Shown here: in pieces, positions 28,487-37,875 of the stretch
Numbering within the stretch: the first letter of the stretch is position 1
Layout: every line of letters starts with the position of its first letter
From: Atopomonas sediminilitoris
GTDB lineage: Bacteria > Pseudomonadota > Gammaproteobacteria > Pseudomonadales > Pseudomonadaceae
Assembly (NCBI RefSeq): GCF_022601735.1
Contig: NZ_JAKUMM010000004.1
Coordinates: 1-64,000 of the forward strand
Length of the DNA stretch: 64,000 nt
Reading direction: 5' to 3'
The notes under the pieces: model-generated
The model's input: only the letters and a program-made list of their open reading frames with translations
Told to the model about the DNA's origin: nothing
Database searches by the model: none
Program-made: the position numbers and the translations under genes

Positions 28487-28968
28487 TGGCGCGGCAAGTG
28501 CACATTATTGATCGCAGCCAAGATGAGCATTTTATGCGTTTGGCGATGGCGCAGGCGGCCGAAGGAGCAAGCTTGGGCGAGGTGCCGGTAGGGGCTGTGT
28601 TGGTAAAGGCGGGGGAAGTGATTGGAGTGGGTTTTAACCAGCCCATTAGCCTGCATGACCCAAGCGCCCATGCGGAAGTGCAGGCGATACGCCGCGCCGC
28701 ATTAGCAGAGCATAACTATCGCCTGCCTGGTAGCACGCTGTACGTGACCCTGGAACCTTGCAGTATGTGCGCAGGCTTATTGGTGCATGCCCGCATCGCG
28801 CGCGTGGTATACGGCGCTACAGAGCCTAAGGCGGGTGTGGCGGTGAGCCGCGGTCAGTTTTTCAGCCAAGACTTTTTGAACCATAAAGTGTTGGTTGAGG
28901 GTGGTGTGTTGGCGGCTGAGTGCAGTGAAATGTTAAGTGCTTTTTTTGCGCAACGAAGGCGTCAATAA
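28486..28968 (+). CDS. tadA: tRNA adenosine(34) deaminase TadA
   Basis: 160 residues of the cytidine-deaminase fold. The zinc site is H62-A-E64 (HAEVQAI) with C92 and C95 in PCSMCAGLL. It converts A34 to inosine in tRNA-Arg(ACG), an essential step for decoding CGN codons. The start ATG overlaps the last base of the oxidase stop (TGATG), so it depends on translational coupling. Length and motifs are standard; a guanine-deaminase-type relative is less likely given EVPVGAVLV and the RVVYGA segment. Confidence 0.95.
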   Translation: MARQVHIIDRSQDEHFMRLAMAQAAEGASLGEVPVGAVLVKAGEVIGVGFNQPISLHDPSAHAEVQAIRRAALAEHNYRLPGSTLYVTLEPCSMCAGLLVHARIARVVYGATEPKAGVAVSRGQFFSQDFLNHKVLVEGGVLAAECSEMLSAFFAQRRRQ

Positions 28969-28974
28969 ATACCT

Positions 28975-29009
28975 AAAAAACAAAAGCCCCGCCAAGGCGG
29001 GGCTTTTGT
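28975..29009. terminator. Bidirectional terminator between tadA and oprI
   Basis: A perfect 13-bp stem, CAAAAGCCCCGCC / GGCGGGGCTTTTG, with a 2-base gap as loop centre. The minus-strand side continues into a T-run (TTTTTTAGG), making it especially strong for oprI. Confidence 0.92.
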
Positions 29010-29030
29010 CGACTGGAAGTCTGGCAGCAA

Positions 29031-29282
29031 TTACTTGCGGCTAGCTTTTTCCAGCATGCGCAGAGCGCGCTCGTTAGCTTCGTCAGCAGTCATCTGAGCT
29101 TTTTGAGCAGCAGACAGAGCTTCTTCAGCTTTGCCGTAAGCTTCGTCAGCACGAGCTTGAGCGCGAGCAGCTGAATCTTCAGCAGAAGTCAGACGAGCTT
29201 CGGTTTCTTTAGACATGCTGGAGCAGCCAGTAGCCAGAACGGCAGCCAGAGCCAGAGCAGAAAACTTGATTACGTTGGTCAT
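29031..29282 (-). CDS. oprI: Major outer-membrane lipoprotein OprI (Lpp-like)
   Basis: 83 residues, the length of OprI in Pseudomonas aeruginosa, and nearly identical in wording. The signal peptide ends in the lipobox LATGC, so Cys20 is lipidated. The mature part is a continuous heptad coiled coil, rich in Ala, Glu and Arg, ending in MLEKASRK; the terminal Lys allows linkage to peptidoglycan. It anchors the outer membrane to the wall and is normally one of the most abundant proteins. GAGGGG precedes ATG 29282. The 5' untranslated region folds into TCCCGC-TCCAA-GCGGGA (29320-29336), likely stabilising the message. Confidence 0.97.
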   Translation of the reverse strand: MTNVIKFSALALAAVLATGCSSMSKETEARLTSAEDSAARAQARADEAYGKAEEALSAAQKAQMTADEANERALRMLEKASRK

Positions 29283-29364
29283 GATGTTCCCCTCAAAGGT
29301 GGTATTCCACAAAAGCAAATCCCGCTCCAAGCGGGACATTCGCCGGCGTAAATAGTACCGATTA

Positions 29365-29393
29365 GTTTTAGTAAGTAAACGGGGGCGGTGCAA
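29365..29393 (-). promoter_or_regulatory. Probable oprI promoter
   Basis: On the minus strand TTGCAC (29388-29393), 17 bases, TAAAAC (29365-29370). The surrounding DNA is AT-rich on the upstream side (29403-29470), like an UP element. TTTACT-N16-TACTAT, shifted about 15 bases downstream, is an alternative reading. The rest of 29394-29543 shows no gene. Confidence 0.5.
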
Positions 29394-29543
29394 GTTTGTG
29401 AAAAAAAAATCTAAATCGTCAAAGGGCAGGTCGTAAATTAAGTCTAATTGTGTAAAAAATGATCAATTACTGCGATTGGCGGTGAGTGATGGAATTAACC
29501 TGCTATGGTTATAGGTCAGATTGTGCTGGCAAGAGAGGTGTAA

Positions 29544-29825
29544 ATGGTAGAGCAATTGGCGATCGAGCATGACTTAAAGCGTCGGCAATTTGCGATAGCC
29601 TCTGGCGAGGATGTTGCGTATCTCGCCTATATGGATCTAGGGCAGCGTACTTTGGATATTTATCGCACCTTTGTGCCGTTGGCGTTGCGCGGCAAAGGCA
29701 TTGCGGCGGCGCTGACAAGAGCTGCGTTAGATTTCGCCAAAGAAGAAGATTATCGCGTGATTGCCTCGTGTTCGTACGTTGAGCGCTTCATCGAACGAGC
29801 TGAGCGTCATCAAGCGCTGAGTTGA
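29544..29825 (+). CDS. Small GNAT-fold N-acetyltransferase (YjdJ-like)
   Basis: 93 residues. This is the reduced GNAT fold of the YjdJ group: AYLAYMDLGQRTLDIYRTFVP gives the central strands (residues about 25-45) and ALRGKGIAAALTRAALDFA (about 47-65) is the acetyl-CoA-binding loop and helix with the R-G-K-G pattern. The C-terminus has the conserved CSYVERFIERAERH. Substrate is unknown. GAGAGGTG before ATG 29544 supports the start. It stands alone between oprI and gltA. Confidence 0.85.
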   Translation: MVEQLAIEHDLKRRQFAIASGEDVAYLAYMDLGQRTLDIYRTFVPLALRGKGIAAALTRAALDFAKEEDYRVIASCSYVERFIERAERHQALS

Positions 29826-29840
29826 TCGTTACGGCCAGAC

Positions 29841-29873
29841 AAAAAAGAGCCCCGCATTTGCGGGGCTTTTTTT
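29841..29873. terminator. Bidirectional terminator between GNAT gene and gltA
   Basis: A-run, AGCCCCGC-ATTT-GCGGGGCT, then T-run (29867-29873). It lies between two converging stop codons only 50 bases apart and serves both. Confidence 0.93.
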
Positions 29874-29876
29874 GCT

Positions 29877-31166
29877 TTAGCGCTTGTCAGAAGCGACGTA
29901 ATCGCGCTTAGCATGGCCAGTATAAAGCTGGCGTGGGCGGCCAATTTTGTAAGGGCCAGCGAGCATCTCTTTCCAGTGCGAGATCCAGCCAACGGTGCGC
30001 GATAGAGCGAAGATAACCGTGAACATGCTGGTCGGAATGCCGATCGCTTTAAGGATGATGCCCGAGTAGAAATCAACGTTCGGGTACAGGTTACGCTCTT
30101 TGAAGTAGGGATCGTTACGCGCAATTTCTTCTAGCTTCATAGCTAGCTCCAGTTGCGGGTCGTTGATGCCTAGTTCGGCCAGAACCTCGTCGCAGGTTTG
30201 CTTCATAACCTTGGCGCGTGGGTCGAAGTTCTTGTAGACGCGGTGACCGAAGCCCATGAGCTTGAATGGGTCATTCTTGTCTTTGGCTTTGGCGATGAAT
30301 TTTTCGATGTTGGAAACATCGCCAATTTCTTCGAGCATGGTCAGTACGGCTTCGTTGGCGCCGCCGTGAGCGGGGCCCCATAGCGCAGCAATACCGGCGG
30401 CGATACAAGCAAACGGGTTGGCACCTGACGAGCCGGCTAGGCGCACGGTGGAGGTCGATGCGTTTTGCTCGTGATCGGCATGCAGGATGAAGATCTTGTC
30501 CATGGCTTTGGCCAGAACGGGGCTGATCTTGGGAGTTGGGCCGTCACACGGTGTAGAGAACATCATGTGCAGGAAGTTTTCCGAGTAACTCAGGTCGTTA
30601 CGCGGATAAATCATCGGCTCGCCTTTGGAGTACTTGAAGCACATGGCGGCAATGGTGGGGATTTTAGCGATCAAGCGAATCGCGGAGATCTCGCGGTGCT
30701 TGTAATCGTTAATGTCCAGTGAATCGTGGTAGAAGGCCGACAAGGCGCCTACAACGCCGCACATGATGGCCATCGGGTGGGCGTCACGGCGGAAGCCATT
30801 AAAGAAGTTTTTCAGTTGCTCGTGAGCCATGGTGTGGCTCTTGACGGTGGCAACAAACTTATCTTTTTGCTCTGGGGTAGGCAGTTCGCCGTACAGCAGC
30901 AAGAAGCAAGTTTCGAGGTAGTCTGAGTGTTCGGCCAGTTGCTCGATGGGGTAGCCGCGGTGCAGCAATACGCCATTTTCACCATCAATAAAGGTGATGG
31001 CTGATTCGCAGGAGGCGGTCGACATAAAGCCGGGGTCGAAAGTGAAACGGCCTTGTGCAGTGAGGGCGCGAACATCAATTACGTCAGGACCCATGGTGCC
31101 GGAAAGTACCGGCAAATCGATTGGCGCTGAGCCTTCGATAACCAGCTGCGCTTTTTTGTCAGCCAT
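29877..31166 (-). CDS. gltA: Citrate synthase (type II)
   Basis: 429 residues. It condenses oxaloacetate and acetyl-CoA to citrate, entry to the TCA cycle. Catalytic segments are visible: [12 protein letters not shown] (His), [14 protein letters not shown] (His) and NVDFYSG (Asp). Length and the N-terminal [10 protein letters not shown] beta-domain mark the hexameric, NADH-sensitive Gram-negative type. AAGGAGG sits seven bases before ATG 31166. It is divergent from sdhCDAB with a 341-base intergenic region holding both promoters. The last codons reach into the shared terminator. Confidence 0.97.
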   Translation of the reverse strand: MADKKAQLVIEGSAPIDLPVLSGTMGPDVIDVRALTAQGRFTFDPGFMSTASCESAITFIDGENGVLLHRGYPIEQLAEHSDYLETCFLLLYGELPTPEQKDKFVATVKSHTMAHEQLKNFFNGFRRDAHPMAIMCGVVGALSAFYHDSLDINDYKHREISAIRLIAKIPTIAAMCFKYSKGEPMIYPRNDLSYSENFLHMMFSTPCDGPTPKISPVLAKAMDKIFILHADHEQNASTSTVRLAGSSGANPFACIAAGIAALWGPAHGGANEAVLTMLEEIGDVSNIEKFIAKAKDKNDPFKLMGFGHRVYKNFDPRAKVMKQTCDEVLAELGINDPQLELAMKLEEIARNDPYFKERNLYPNVDFYSGIILKAIGIPTSMFTVIFALSRTVGWISHWKEMLAGPYKIGRPRQLYTGHAKRDYVASDKR

Positions 31167-31225
31167 TGATGGCCTCCTTAATAATTCTTAAACCTGTGAA
31201 CTGCCCCCCACGCAGGGCCGGCATC

Positions 31226-31253
31226 ACTATAAGGTGATATGACGGATTGTCAA
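31226..31253 (-). promoter_or_regulatory. Promoter of gltA
   Basis: On the minus strand a consensus TTGACA (31248-31253), 16 bases, then TATAGT (31226-31231). It ends about 60 bases before the start codon. Confidence 0.87.
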
Positions 31254-31368
31254 TTCACCACCGATGCTCTCTGGAATGCCCATTTGTGGGGCGATTGGTT
31301 CCAAAAGGGAGCATATTCAATCTATTTACGCAAACAGCGCTATTAGCCCTTTGGCGCAGGCTTGTTCA

Positions 31369-31397
31369 TTGTTTTCGAGTGCTTAACTGACTATACT
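31369..31397 (+). promoter_or_regulatory. Probable promoter of sdhCDAB
   Basis: TTGTTT (31369-31374), 17 bases, TATACT (31392-31397). A leader of about 105 bases follows, ending with GAGAGG before sdhC. The remainder of the 341-base gltA-sdhC gap shows no gene. Confidence 0.68.
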
Positions 31398-31507
31398 CTG
31401 CGACCGACTGAAAGGCGGGTTTATTCCTGTCTGATTCGTCAACTTTCCGGTGTTGGGTGCCTGCCCGAGATATCCCGACAGTTCCGCCTCCGCTAGAGAG
31501 GTATCAA

Positions 31508-31897
31508 ATGCGAAAGATAGCCGTGAATAGCCAAAGACCTGTCAATCTTGACCTTAGGACCATCAAACTCCCCTTAACTGCTTACACCTCAATTCTGCAT
31601 CGCATCAGTGGTGTGTTGTTGTTTGTGGGCGTGGCGGTGCTGTTGTATGCGCTGGATTTGTCGCTTTCTTCTGAGGAAGGATTTGCACAAGTTAAAGAGT
31701 GCCTGCAGAGCCCATTTGCCAAGCTCATTATTTGGGGTTTGCTGTCGGCGCTGATTTATCACTTGGTTGCCGGTGTGCGCCATTTAGTGATGGATATGGG
31801 TGTCGGTGAGTCGCTCGAGGGCGGCAAGCGTGGCTCGCAGATCGTGCTGGTGATTTCGGCCGTTCTGATTGTGCTTCTGGGGGTGTGGGTATGGTAA
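31508..31897 (+). CDS. sdhC: Succinate dehydrogenase cytochrome b556 subunit
   Basis: 129 residues with three membrane helices. NSQRPVNLDLRTIKLP and SILHRISGVLLF (the SxxxR quinone-site region) match SdhC, and HLVAGVRHLVMD carries the heme-ligand His. With SdhD it anchors the flavoprotein and iron-sulfur subunits and passes electrons to ubiquinone. GAGAGG upstream supports ATG 31508; this MRKIAVNSQRP start parallels the E. coli MIRNVKKQRP start. The end overlaps sdhD by seven bases. Confidence 0.95.
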   Translation: MRKIAVNSQRPVNLDLRTIKLPLTAYTSILHRISGVLLFVGVAVLLYALDLSLSSEEGFAQVKECLQSPFAKLIIWGLLSALIYHLVAGVRHLVMDMGVGESLEGGKRGSQIVLVISAVLIVLLGVWVW

Positions 31898-32259
31898 CTA
31901 ACGTCACGAACTTCTCGCGTTCAGGTCTGTATGACTGGATGGCGCAGCGTGTTTCAGCTGTTGTGCTGGCCGCGTACTTCTTATTCTTGCTGGGTTTCTT
32001 GCTGTTCAATCCGAACCTGAGTTATGCCGAGTGGCATGAGCTGTTCGCTTGCAGTTGGATGCGTATTTTTAGCTTGTTAGCACTGGTGTGTATCGCCGTG
32101 CATGCATGGGTAGGTATGTGGACTATTTCCACGGACTATCTGACCCCAATGGCCTTTGGCGCTTGGGCGACTGCAATTCGTTTTCTGTTCCAGGCCGCGT
32201 GTGGTGTTGCCATGTTCGCGTTCTTTGTCTGGGGCGTAATGATTTTCTGGGGTGCATGA
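31891..32259 (+). CDS. sdhD: Succinate dehydrogenase membrane anchor subunit
   Basis: 122 residues with three membrane helices. GLYDWMAQRVSAVVLAAYF has the conserved Arg and the entry to helix 1, and ALVCIAVHAWVGMWTISTDYL contains the heme-ligand His and the quinone-site DY pair. I chose ATG 31891, which overlaps the end of sdhC; GTG 31885 is possible. It is followed by sdhA after three bases. Confidence 0.94.
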   Translation: MVTNVTNFSRSGLYDWMAQRVSAVVLAAYFLFLLGFLLFNPNLSYAEWHELFACSWMRIFSLLALVCIAVHAWVGMWTISTDYLTPMAFGAWATAIRFLFQAACGVAMFAFFVWGVMIFWGA

Positions 32260-32262
32260 TCC

Positions 32263-34035
32263 ATGGCTAATATTCGTACACTGTCTTTTGATGCCATCAT
32301 CATTGGTGGCGGCGGCGCGGGTATGCGCGCAGCCTTGCAGCTGGCCCAGTCCGGTCATAAAACTGCAGTAATCACTAAAGTATTCCCCACTCGCTCGCAC
32401 ACGGTGTCGGCGCAGGGCGGTATCACGTGCGCCATTGCTTCGGCCGATCCGAACGATGATTGGCGCTGGCATATGTACGATACCGTTAAGGGCTCCGACT
32501 ATATCGGCGACCAAGACGCTATCGAGTACATGTGTTCTGTGGGCCCAGAAGCTGTGTTTGAGCTGGAGCACATGGGCTTGCCGTTCTCCCGCACTGAGCA
32601 GGGCCGCATTTATCAGCGTCCGTTCGGTGGTCAGTCTAAGGGGCCGGATAATCCGACTCAGGCTGCGCGCACTTGTGCTGCCGCTGACCGTACGGGTCAC
32701 GCGCTGCTGCACACCCTGTATCAGGGCAACCTGAAGAACAACACCGTATTCCTCAATGAGTGGTACGCGGTTGACTTGGTTAAGAACCAAGACGGTTCGG
32801 TGGTTGGTGTTATCGCCATCTGCATTGAAACCGGTGAGACCGTTTACGTACGCGCAAAAGCGACAGTATTGGCTACGGGTGGTGCGGGTCGTATTTACGC
32901 GTCGACCACTAACGCACTGATCAATACTGGTGACGGCGTGGGCATGGCGTTGCGCGCTGGCGTGCCGGTGCAAGACATTGAAATGTGGCAGTTCCACCCA
33001 ACCGGTATTGCCGGTGCTGGTGTGCTGGTAACTGAGGGTTGCCGCGGTGAAGGCGGCTACTTGATCAACGCCCACGGCGAGCGCTTCATGGAGCGTTACG
33101 CTCCGAACGCCAAAGACCTTGCTGGTCGTGACGTTGTTGCGCGCTCCATGGTTAAAGAAGTCATCGCGGGTAACGGTGTAGGTCCTAATAAAGACCACGT
33201 ATTGCTGAAGCTTGATCACTTGGGTGAGGAAGTGCTGCACAGTCGTCTGCCAGGCATCTGTGAGCTGTCCAAGACCTTTGCTCACGTTGACCCAGTGAAA
33301 GCTCCGATTCCTGTGATTCCAACCTGTCACTACATGATGGGTGGTATCGCCACCAACATTCATGGCCAGGCAATCACTCAAGATGCCAACGGCAATGACA
33401 AGATCGTTGACGGTCTGTTTGCTGTCGGTGAAGTGGCCTGCGTATCGGTACACGGCGCTAACCGTTTGGGCGGCAACTCACTGCTGGACTTGGTTGTGTT
33501 CGGTCGTGCCGCTGGTCTGCACCTTGAGAAAGCTCTTAAGGAAGGTATCGAGCGTCGTGATGCTAGCGAAACTGACTTGGATGTGGCGCTGTCCCGTCTG
33601 TCGGGCTTGAACTCGCGCACCACAGGCGAAGACGTTGCCTCGCTGCGCAAAGAATTGCAGCAGTGCATGCAGAACTACTTCGGTGTATTCCGCACTGGCG
33701 AATACATGCAGAAGGGTATTGCTCAGCTGGCTGACCTGCGCGAGCGCATCAGCAAGGTCAAAATTGACGACAAGAGCCAAGCCTTCAACACCGCCCGTAT
33801 TGAAGCGCTGGAGCTGCAAAACTTGTTGGAAGTGGCTGAAGCGACGGCCATTGCCGCTGAAGAGCGTAAAGAAAGCCGTGGTGCTCACGCTCGTGAAGAT
33901 TTCGAAGATCGTGATGACGACAACTGGTTGTGTCACAGCATGTACTTCCCAGGCGAGAAGCGCGTTGCCAAGCGTGCCGTTAACTTCTCACCGAAGACCG
34001 TGCCGACATTCGAACCGAAAATTCGTACTTACTAA
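32263..34035 (+). CDS. sdhA: Succinate dehydrogenase flavoprotein subunit
   Basis: 590 residues. [19 protein letters not shown] is the FAD-binding motif near residue 11. [10 protein letters not shown] includes the His that carries covalent 8-alpha-histidyl-[11 protein letters not shown] and the HYMMGGI and [17 protein letters not shown] segments form the succinate site and flavin domain. It oxidises succinate to fumarate on the cytoplasmic face of the inner membrane. Length is standard (588-590). It is third in sdhCDAB. Confidence 0.98.
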   Translation: MANIRTLSFDAIIIGGGGAGMRAALQLAQSGHKTAVITKVFPTRSHTVSAQGGITCAIASADPNDDWRWHMYDTVKGSDYIGDQDAIEYMCSVGPEAVFELEHMGLPFSRTEQGRIYQRPFGGQSKGPDNPTQAARTCAAADRTGHALLHTLYQGNLKNNTVFLNEWYAVDLVKNQDGSVVGVIAICIETGETVYVRAKATVLATGGAGRIYASTTNALINTGDGVGMALRAGVPVQDIEMWQFHPTGIAGAGVLVTEGCRGEGGYLINAHGERFMERYAPNAKDLAGRDVVARSMVKEVIAGNGVGPNKDHVLLKLDHLGEEVLHSRLPGICELSKTFAHVDPVKAPIPVIPTCHYMMGGIATNIHGQAITQDANGNDKIVDGLFAVGEVACVSVHGANRLGGNSLLDLVVFGRAAGLHLEKALKEGIERRDASETDLDVALSRLSGLNSRTTGEDVASLRKELQQCMQNYFGVFRTGEYMQKGIAQLADLRERISKVKIDDKSQAFNTARIEALELQNLLEVAEATAIAAEERKESRGAHAREDFEDRDDDNWLCHSMYFPGEKRVAKRAVNFSPKTVPTFEPKIRTY

Positions 34036-34046
34036 GGGGGATGGCC

Positions 34047-34754
34047 ATGTTGCAAGTCAGTGTTTATCGCTATAACCCGGAGCAGGATGCTGCTCCCTTC
34101 ATGCAAGACTTCCAAGTTAACACCGATGGCAAAGACATCATGGTGTTGGACGTTCTGGCTCTGATCAAAGAGCAGGATCAAGGCTTTTCTTACCGTCGTT
34201 CATGCCGTGAAGGTGTGTGTGGCTCAGACGGTATGAATATCAATGGTAAGAACGGTTTGGCGTGTGTCACGCCCTTGTCTGAGGCTGGTCTGAAAGGCGG
34301 CAAGCTGGTGATTCGCCCGCTGCCTGGTTTGCCAGTTATTCGTGACTTGGCGGTGGATATGAGCATCTTCTACAAGCAGTACGAGAAGGTGCAGCCATAC
34401 CTGCAAAACAACACGCCGGCTCCTGCGATTGAGCGTCTGCAATCGCCGGAAGAGCGTGAAAAACTGGATGGTTTGTACGAGTGCATTTTGTGCGCGTGCT
34501 GTTCAACCAGCTGCCCTTCATTCTGGTGGAACCCCGATAAGTTCTTGGGTCCCGCTGCTTTGTTGCAGGCCTACCGCTTCTTGGCGGATAGCCGTGACAG
34601 CAAGACTGAAGAGCGTTTGGCTGCAATGGATGACCCGTTTAGTGTCTTCCGTTGCCGCGGCATCATGAACTGTGTGAGTGTTTGCCCTAAGGGTTTGAAC
34701 CCTACTAAGGCGATCGGTCACATTCGTAACATGCTGCTGCAAAGCGGAACCTAA
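34047..34754 (+). CDS. sdhB: Succinate dehydrogenase iron-sulfur subunit
   Basis: 235 residues. The plant-type ferredoxin domain has the [2Fe-2S] cysteines in RRSCREGVCGSDGMNING and LACVTPL. The C-terminal domain has CILCACCSTSCPSFWW and FRCRGIMNCVSVCPKGLNP for the [4Fe-4S] and [3Fe-4S] centres. It carries electrons from FAD to quinone. AAGGGGG just upstream is well spaced for ATG 34047; ATG 34041 is too close to it. It is the last sdh gene; sucA begins after a 253-base structured gap. Confidence 0.97.
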   Translation: MLQVSVYRYNPEQDAAPFMQDFQVNTDGKDIMVLDVLALIKEQDQGFSYRRSCREGVCGSDGMNINGKNGLACVTPLSEAGLKGGKLVIRPLPGLPVIRDLAVDMSIFYKQYEKVQPYLQNNTPAPAIERLQSPEEREKLDGLYECILCACCSTSCPSFWWNPDKFLGPAALLQAYRFLADSRDSKTEERLAAMDDPFSVFRCRGIMNCVSVCPKGLNPTKAIGHIRNMLLQSGT

Positions 34755-34783
34755 TACTTCCGCTACACTGAAAGGCTGTTGTA

Positions 34784-35007
34784 CCTGTTGCGGGAGGCCT
34801 ACCCGCTTACCGCAACAGGGTGTTGTCGAGCCGTAGCCCACAAAGCCACGGATCTTTTTTGAAATAAGAAAGCAATTGCAGGGACTACCGGGCGCACCCG
34901 GACTATCTGCGGAACCGTGGTGGCTTTATCCAAGTCGCTGCACTTGACCAAAGCTTCCGATGCGGTCTCCAAAACAGGTGGTGTCCCCCGATCGAGGGTG
35001 ACCAAGC
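34784..35007 (+). promoter_or_regulatory. Structured leader upstream of sucA (sucA-II-like candidate)
   Basis: CCTGTTGCGG (34784-34793) pairs perfectly with CCGCAACAGG (34810-34819). Next CCGTAGC/GCCACGG (34831-34837 with 34845-34851, one mismatch) is followed by TTTTTT at 34855-34860 and looks like an intrinsic terminator. The 3' half of that stem, AAAGCCACGG (34842-34851), can instead pair with CCGTGG-bulge-GCTTT at 34915-34927. A small hairpin CCGGG-CGCA-CCCGG lies at 34888-34901. GAGGGTG then precedes sucA. The two pairings exclude one another. I recall a conserved sucA-II RNA motif upstream of sucA in Pseudomonadales and think this may be a member; I could not check. Alternatively the terminator simply ends sdh transcripts. 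Confidence 0.5.
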
Positions 35008-37842
35008 ATGCATCAAAGCGCTATGCAGCGCATGTGGAGCAGTTCCCACTTATCCGGTGGTAACGCTGCCTACGTCGAAGAGCTCTATGAGCTCTATCTG
35101 CACGATCCTAATTCTGTGCCAGAACAATGGCGCAGCTTCTTTCAGCAGCTCCCGATTGATGGGAGTGTCGCCCCCGATATTTCCCACTCTACGGTACGCG
35201 ATCAGTTTCGTCTGCTGGCTAAAAACCAGCGTCGCGCTCAGCCTTTGGCTACTGGCGCGGTCAGTACCGAGCATGAGAAGAAGCAGATTGAAGTCCTGCG
35301 GATGATTCAGGCGTTTCGTATGCGCGGCCATCAAAAGGCCAGCCTAGACCCATTGGGTTTATGGCAGCGCACCGCGCCAAAAGATCTCGACGTGAATTAT
35401 TACAACCTGACCAATGCGGACTTGGACTCGGTATTTCATGCCGGAGCCTTGTTTATTGGTAAGGAAGAGGCGACCTTGCGTGAAATTCGCGAGGCGCTTA
35501 AGGCGACGTATTGCGGGTCGATCGGTGCAGAGTTTATGCACATCGTCGATTCGGACCAGCGTCAGTGGTTCCAGCAACGTATGGAATCCGTGCGTGGTCG
35601 TCCTGCCTTCAGCAAAGAAGTCAAAGGGCATTTGCTTGAGCGCCTGACGGCAGCTGAGGGGCTGGAGAAGTACTTGGGTTCCAAGTATCCAGGCGTGAAG
35701 CGCTTTGGTCTTGAAGGTGGCGAAAGCCTGATCCCGTTGTTGGATGAAATCATTCAACGAGGCGGTTCTACCGGTGTGCGCGAGATGGTTATCGGCATGG
35801 CGCACCGTGGCCGCTTAAATGTGCTGGTTAATACGCTGGGTAAGAACCCCCGCGAACTGTTTGACGAGTTCGAAGGTAAGCACCTGTCGTCCACGCTGGC
35901 CTCGGGCGATGTGAAGTATCACCAAGGTTTCTCATCCAACGTGATGACCGCTGGCGGTGAAGTGCACTTAGCGTTGGCGTTTAACCCATCGCACCTTGAG
36001 ATCGTTGCTCCTGTAGTGGAAGGCTCAGTGCGCGCGCGTCAAGATCGTCGTGACGACCATGATGGTTCTTTGGTGATGCCCATTATTTGCCACGGCGACG
36101 CAGCTTTTGCCGGTCAAGGCGTGGTGATGGAAACCTTCCAAATGTCGCAAACCCGTGGCTTTAAGACGGGTGGCACCATTCATATCGTGATCAACAACCA
36201 AGTTGGTTTCACCATCAGCAAGCAAGAAGATGCGCGCTCAACGGAGTACTGCACCGATATTGCCAAGATGGTGCAGGCGCCGATTCTGCATGTGAATGCC
36301 GATGATCCGGAAGCTGTGCTGTTCGTTACCCAGCTGGCCGTTGATTATCGTCAGCAGTTCAAGCGAGACGTTGTCATCGATTTGGTTTGCTACCGTCGTC
36401 GTGGTCACAACGAAGCGGATGAGCCATCGGGCACGCAGCCTTTGATGTACCAGCAGATCACAAAGCAACGCACGTCGCGTGAGTTGTATGCCGATGCGCT
36501 GATCGCCGAAGGCAGTCAGAGCAAAGAAGAAGTGCAGACCAAGCTGGATGATTATCGCAATGCGTTGGATAACGGCCAGCATGTGGTTAAGAGTTTGGTT
36601 AAAGAGCCGAATTCTGAACTGTTTGTCGATTGGCGTCCGTACCTAGGCCATGAGTGGACGGCCTATCACGACACCCGTTTTGATTTGAAAACACTGCAAG
36701 ACTTGTCTCAGCGTTTGTTGAAAACGCCCGAAGGTTTTGTGGTGCAGCGCCAAGTCAGCAAGATCATGGAAGACCGTCAAAAAATGACGGCCGGTGCACT
36801 GCCCATTAACTGGGGCTTTGCCGAGACCATGGCTTACGCCACCTTGCTGCATGACAAGCATCCGATTCGGTTAATCGGCCAAGACATTGGTCGCGGTACC
36901 TTCTCGCATCGTCACGCGGTGCTGCATAACCAAAAAGATGCGTCGGTGTATGTGCCGCTTCAGCACTTGGATGCCGAGCAGCCGCCACTGGATCTTTACG
37001 ACTCGTTCCTGTCGGAAGAGGCCGTGTTGGCGTTTGAGTATGGTTACTCCACCACGACTCCCAGCGCTTTGGTGATCTGGGAAGCGCAGTTTGGTGACTT
37101 TGCCAACGGCGCGCAGGTGGTGATCGATCAGTTCATTACTTCCGGCGAGCATAAGTGGGGCCGTTTGTGCGGTTTGACCATGTTGCTGCCGCATGGTTAC
37201 GAAGGCCAAGGGCCGGAGCACAGCTCTGCGCGTCTTGAGCGTTACTTGCAGTTGTGTGCTGAGCACAACGTTCAAGTCTGTGTGCCCACCACGCCAGCGC
37301 AGGTTTACCACATGCTGCGTCGTCAGGTGATTCGCCCACTGCGTAAGCCTTTGATCGCCCTGACGCCGAAGTCATTGCTACGTCATAAGCTGGCCATTTC
37401 GACACTGGAAGATTTGGCCGACGGTTCGTTCCAAACCGTGATCCCAGAAATTGACGCTTTTGATCCGAAGAAGGTTAAGCGTGTCGTGATCTGTAGCGGC
37501 AAGGTTTATTACGATCTGTTGGAAAAGCGTCGTGCCGAAGGTCGTGACGACATTGCGATTGTGCGCATCGAACAGCTTTACCCGTTCCCAGAAGAAGATT
37601 TGGCAGCGGCTATTGCTCCGTACAAGGCACTTAAGCACGCAGTTTGGTGTCAAGAAGAGCCGATGAACCAAGGCGCTTGGTACTGCTCGCAGCACCACAT
37701 GCGTCGTGTCTTGTCAGCGCATGACAGCAAGCTTTTCCTAGAATATGCAGGCCGCGAGGCTTCCGCCGCACCCGCGTGTGGTTATTCGCAGATGCACACC
37801 GAACAGCAAGAAAAACTCCTGCAAGACGCTTTCAACGTTTAA
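35008..37842 (+). CDS. sucA: 2-oxoglutarate dehydrogenase E1 component
   Basis: 944 residues. Thiamine-diphosphate enzyme that decarboxylates 2-oxoglutarate and transfers succinyl to the E2 lipoyl group. The N-terminus has the E2-binding type helix seen as YVEELYELYLHDPNSVPEQW. MAHRGRLNVLVN and the TPP site GDAAFAGQGVVMETFQMS to INNQVGFT are standard, as is HKWGRLCGLTMLLPHGYEGQ (quoted in two parts: HKWGRL, LLPHGYEGQGPEHSSAR). GAGGGTG is 9 bases before ATG 35008. sucB follows after 33 bases. Length matches Pseudomonas SucA (943). Confidence 0.98.
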   Translation: MHQSAMQRMWSSSHLSGGNAAYVEELYELYLHDPNSVPEQWRSFFQQLPIDGSVAPDISHSTVRDQFRLLAKNQRRAQPLATGAVSTEHEKKQIEVLRMIQAFRMRGHQKASLDPLGLWQRTAPKDLDVNYYNLTNADLDSVFHAGALFIGKEEATLREIREALKATYCGSIGAEFMHIVDSDQRQWFQQRMESVRGRPAFSKEVKGHLLERLTAAEGLEKYLGSKYPGVKRFGLEGGESLIPLLDEIIQRGGSTGVREMVIGMAHRGRLNVLVNTLGKNPRELFDEFEGKHLSSTLASGDVKYHQGFSSNVMTAGGEVHLALAFNPSHLEIVAPVVEGSVRARQDRRDDHDGSLVMPIICHGDAAFAGQGVVMETFQMSQTRGFKTGGTIHIVINNQVGFTISKQEDARSTEYCTDIAKMVQAPILHVNADDPEAVLFVTQLAVDYRQQFKRDVVIDLVCYRRRGHNEADEPSGTQPLMYQQITKQRTSRELYADALIAEGSQSKEEVQTKLDDYRNALDNGQHVVKSLVKEPNSELFVDWRPYLGHEWTAYHDTRFDLKTLQDLSQRLLKTPEGFVVQRQVSKIMEDRQKMTAGALPINWGFAETMAYATLLHDKHPIRLIGQDIGRGTFSHRHAVLHNQKDASVYVPLQHLDAEQPPLDLYDSFLSEEAVLAFEYGYSTTTPSALVIWEAQFGDFANGAQVVIDQFITSGEHKWGRLCGLTMLLPHGYEGQGPEHSSARLERYLQLCAEHNVQVCVPTTPAQVYHMLRRQVIRPLRKPLIALTPKSLLRHKLAISTLEDLADGSFQTVIPEIDAFDPKKVKRVVICSGKVYYDLLEKRRAEGRDDIAIVRIEQLYPFPEEDLAAAIAPYKALKHAVWCQEEPMNQGAWYCSQHHMRRVLSAHDSKLFLEYAGREASAAPACGYSQMHTEQQEKLLQDAFNV

Positions 37843-37875
37843 TCGCGCAGCAGAAGACTTTAAGGAACATAAGCT

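Noticed and set aside
32077..33453. 458-codon open frame antisense to sdhA
   Set aside because: Its length follows from codon bias of sdhA on the other strand; the protein is Thr/Arg/His-rich with no domain and no ribosome-binding site.
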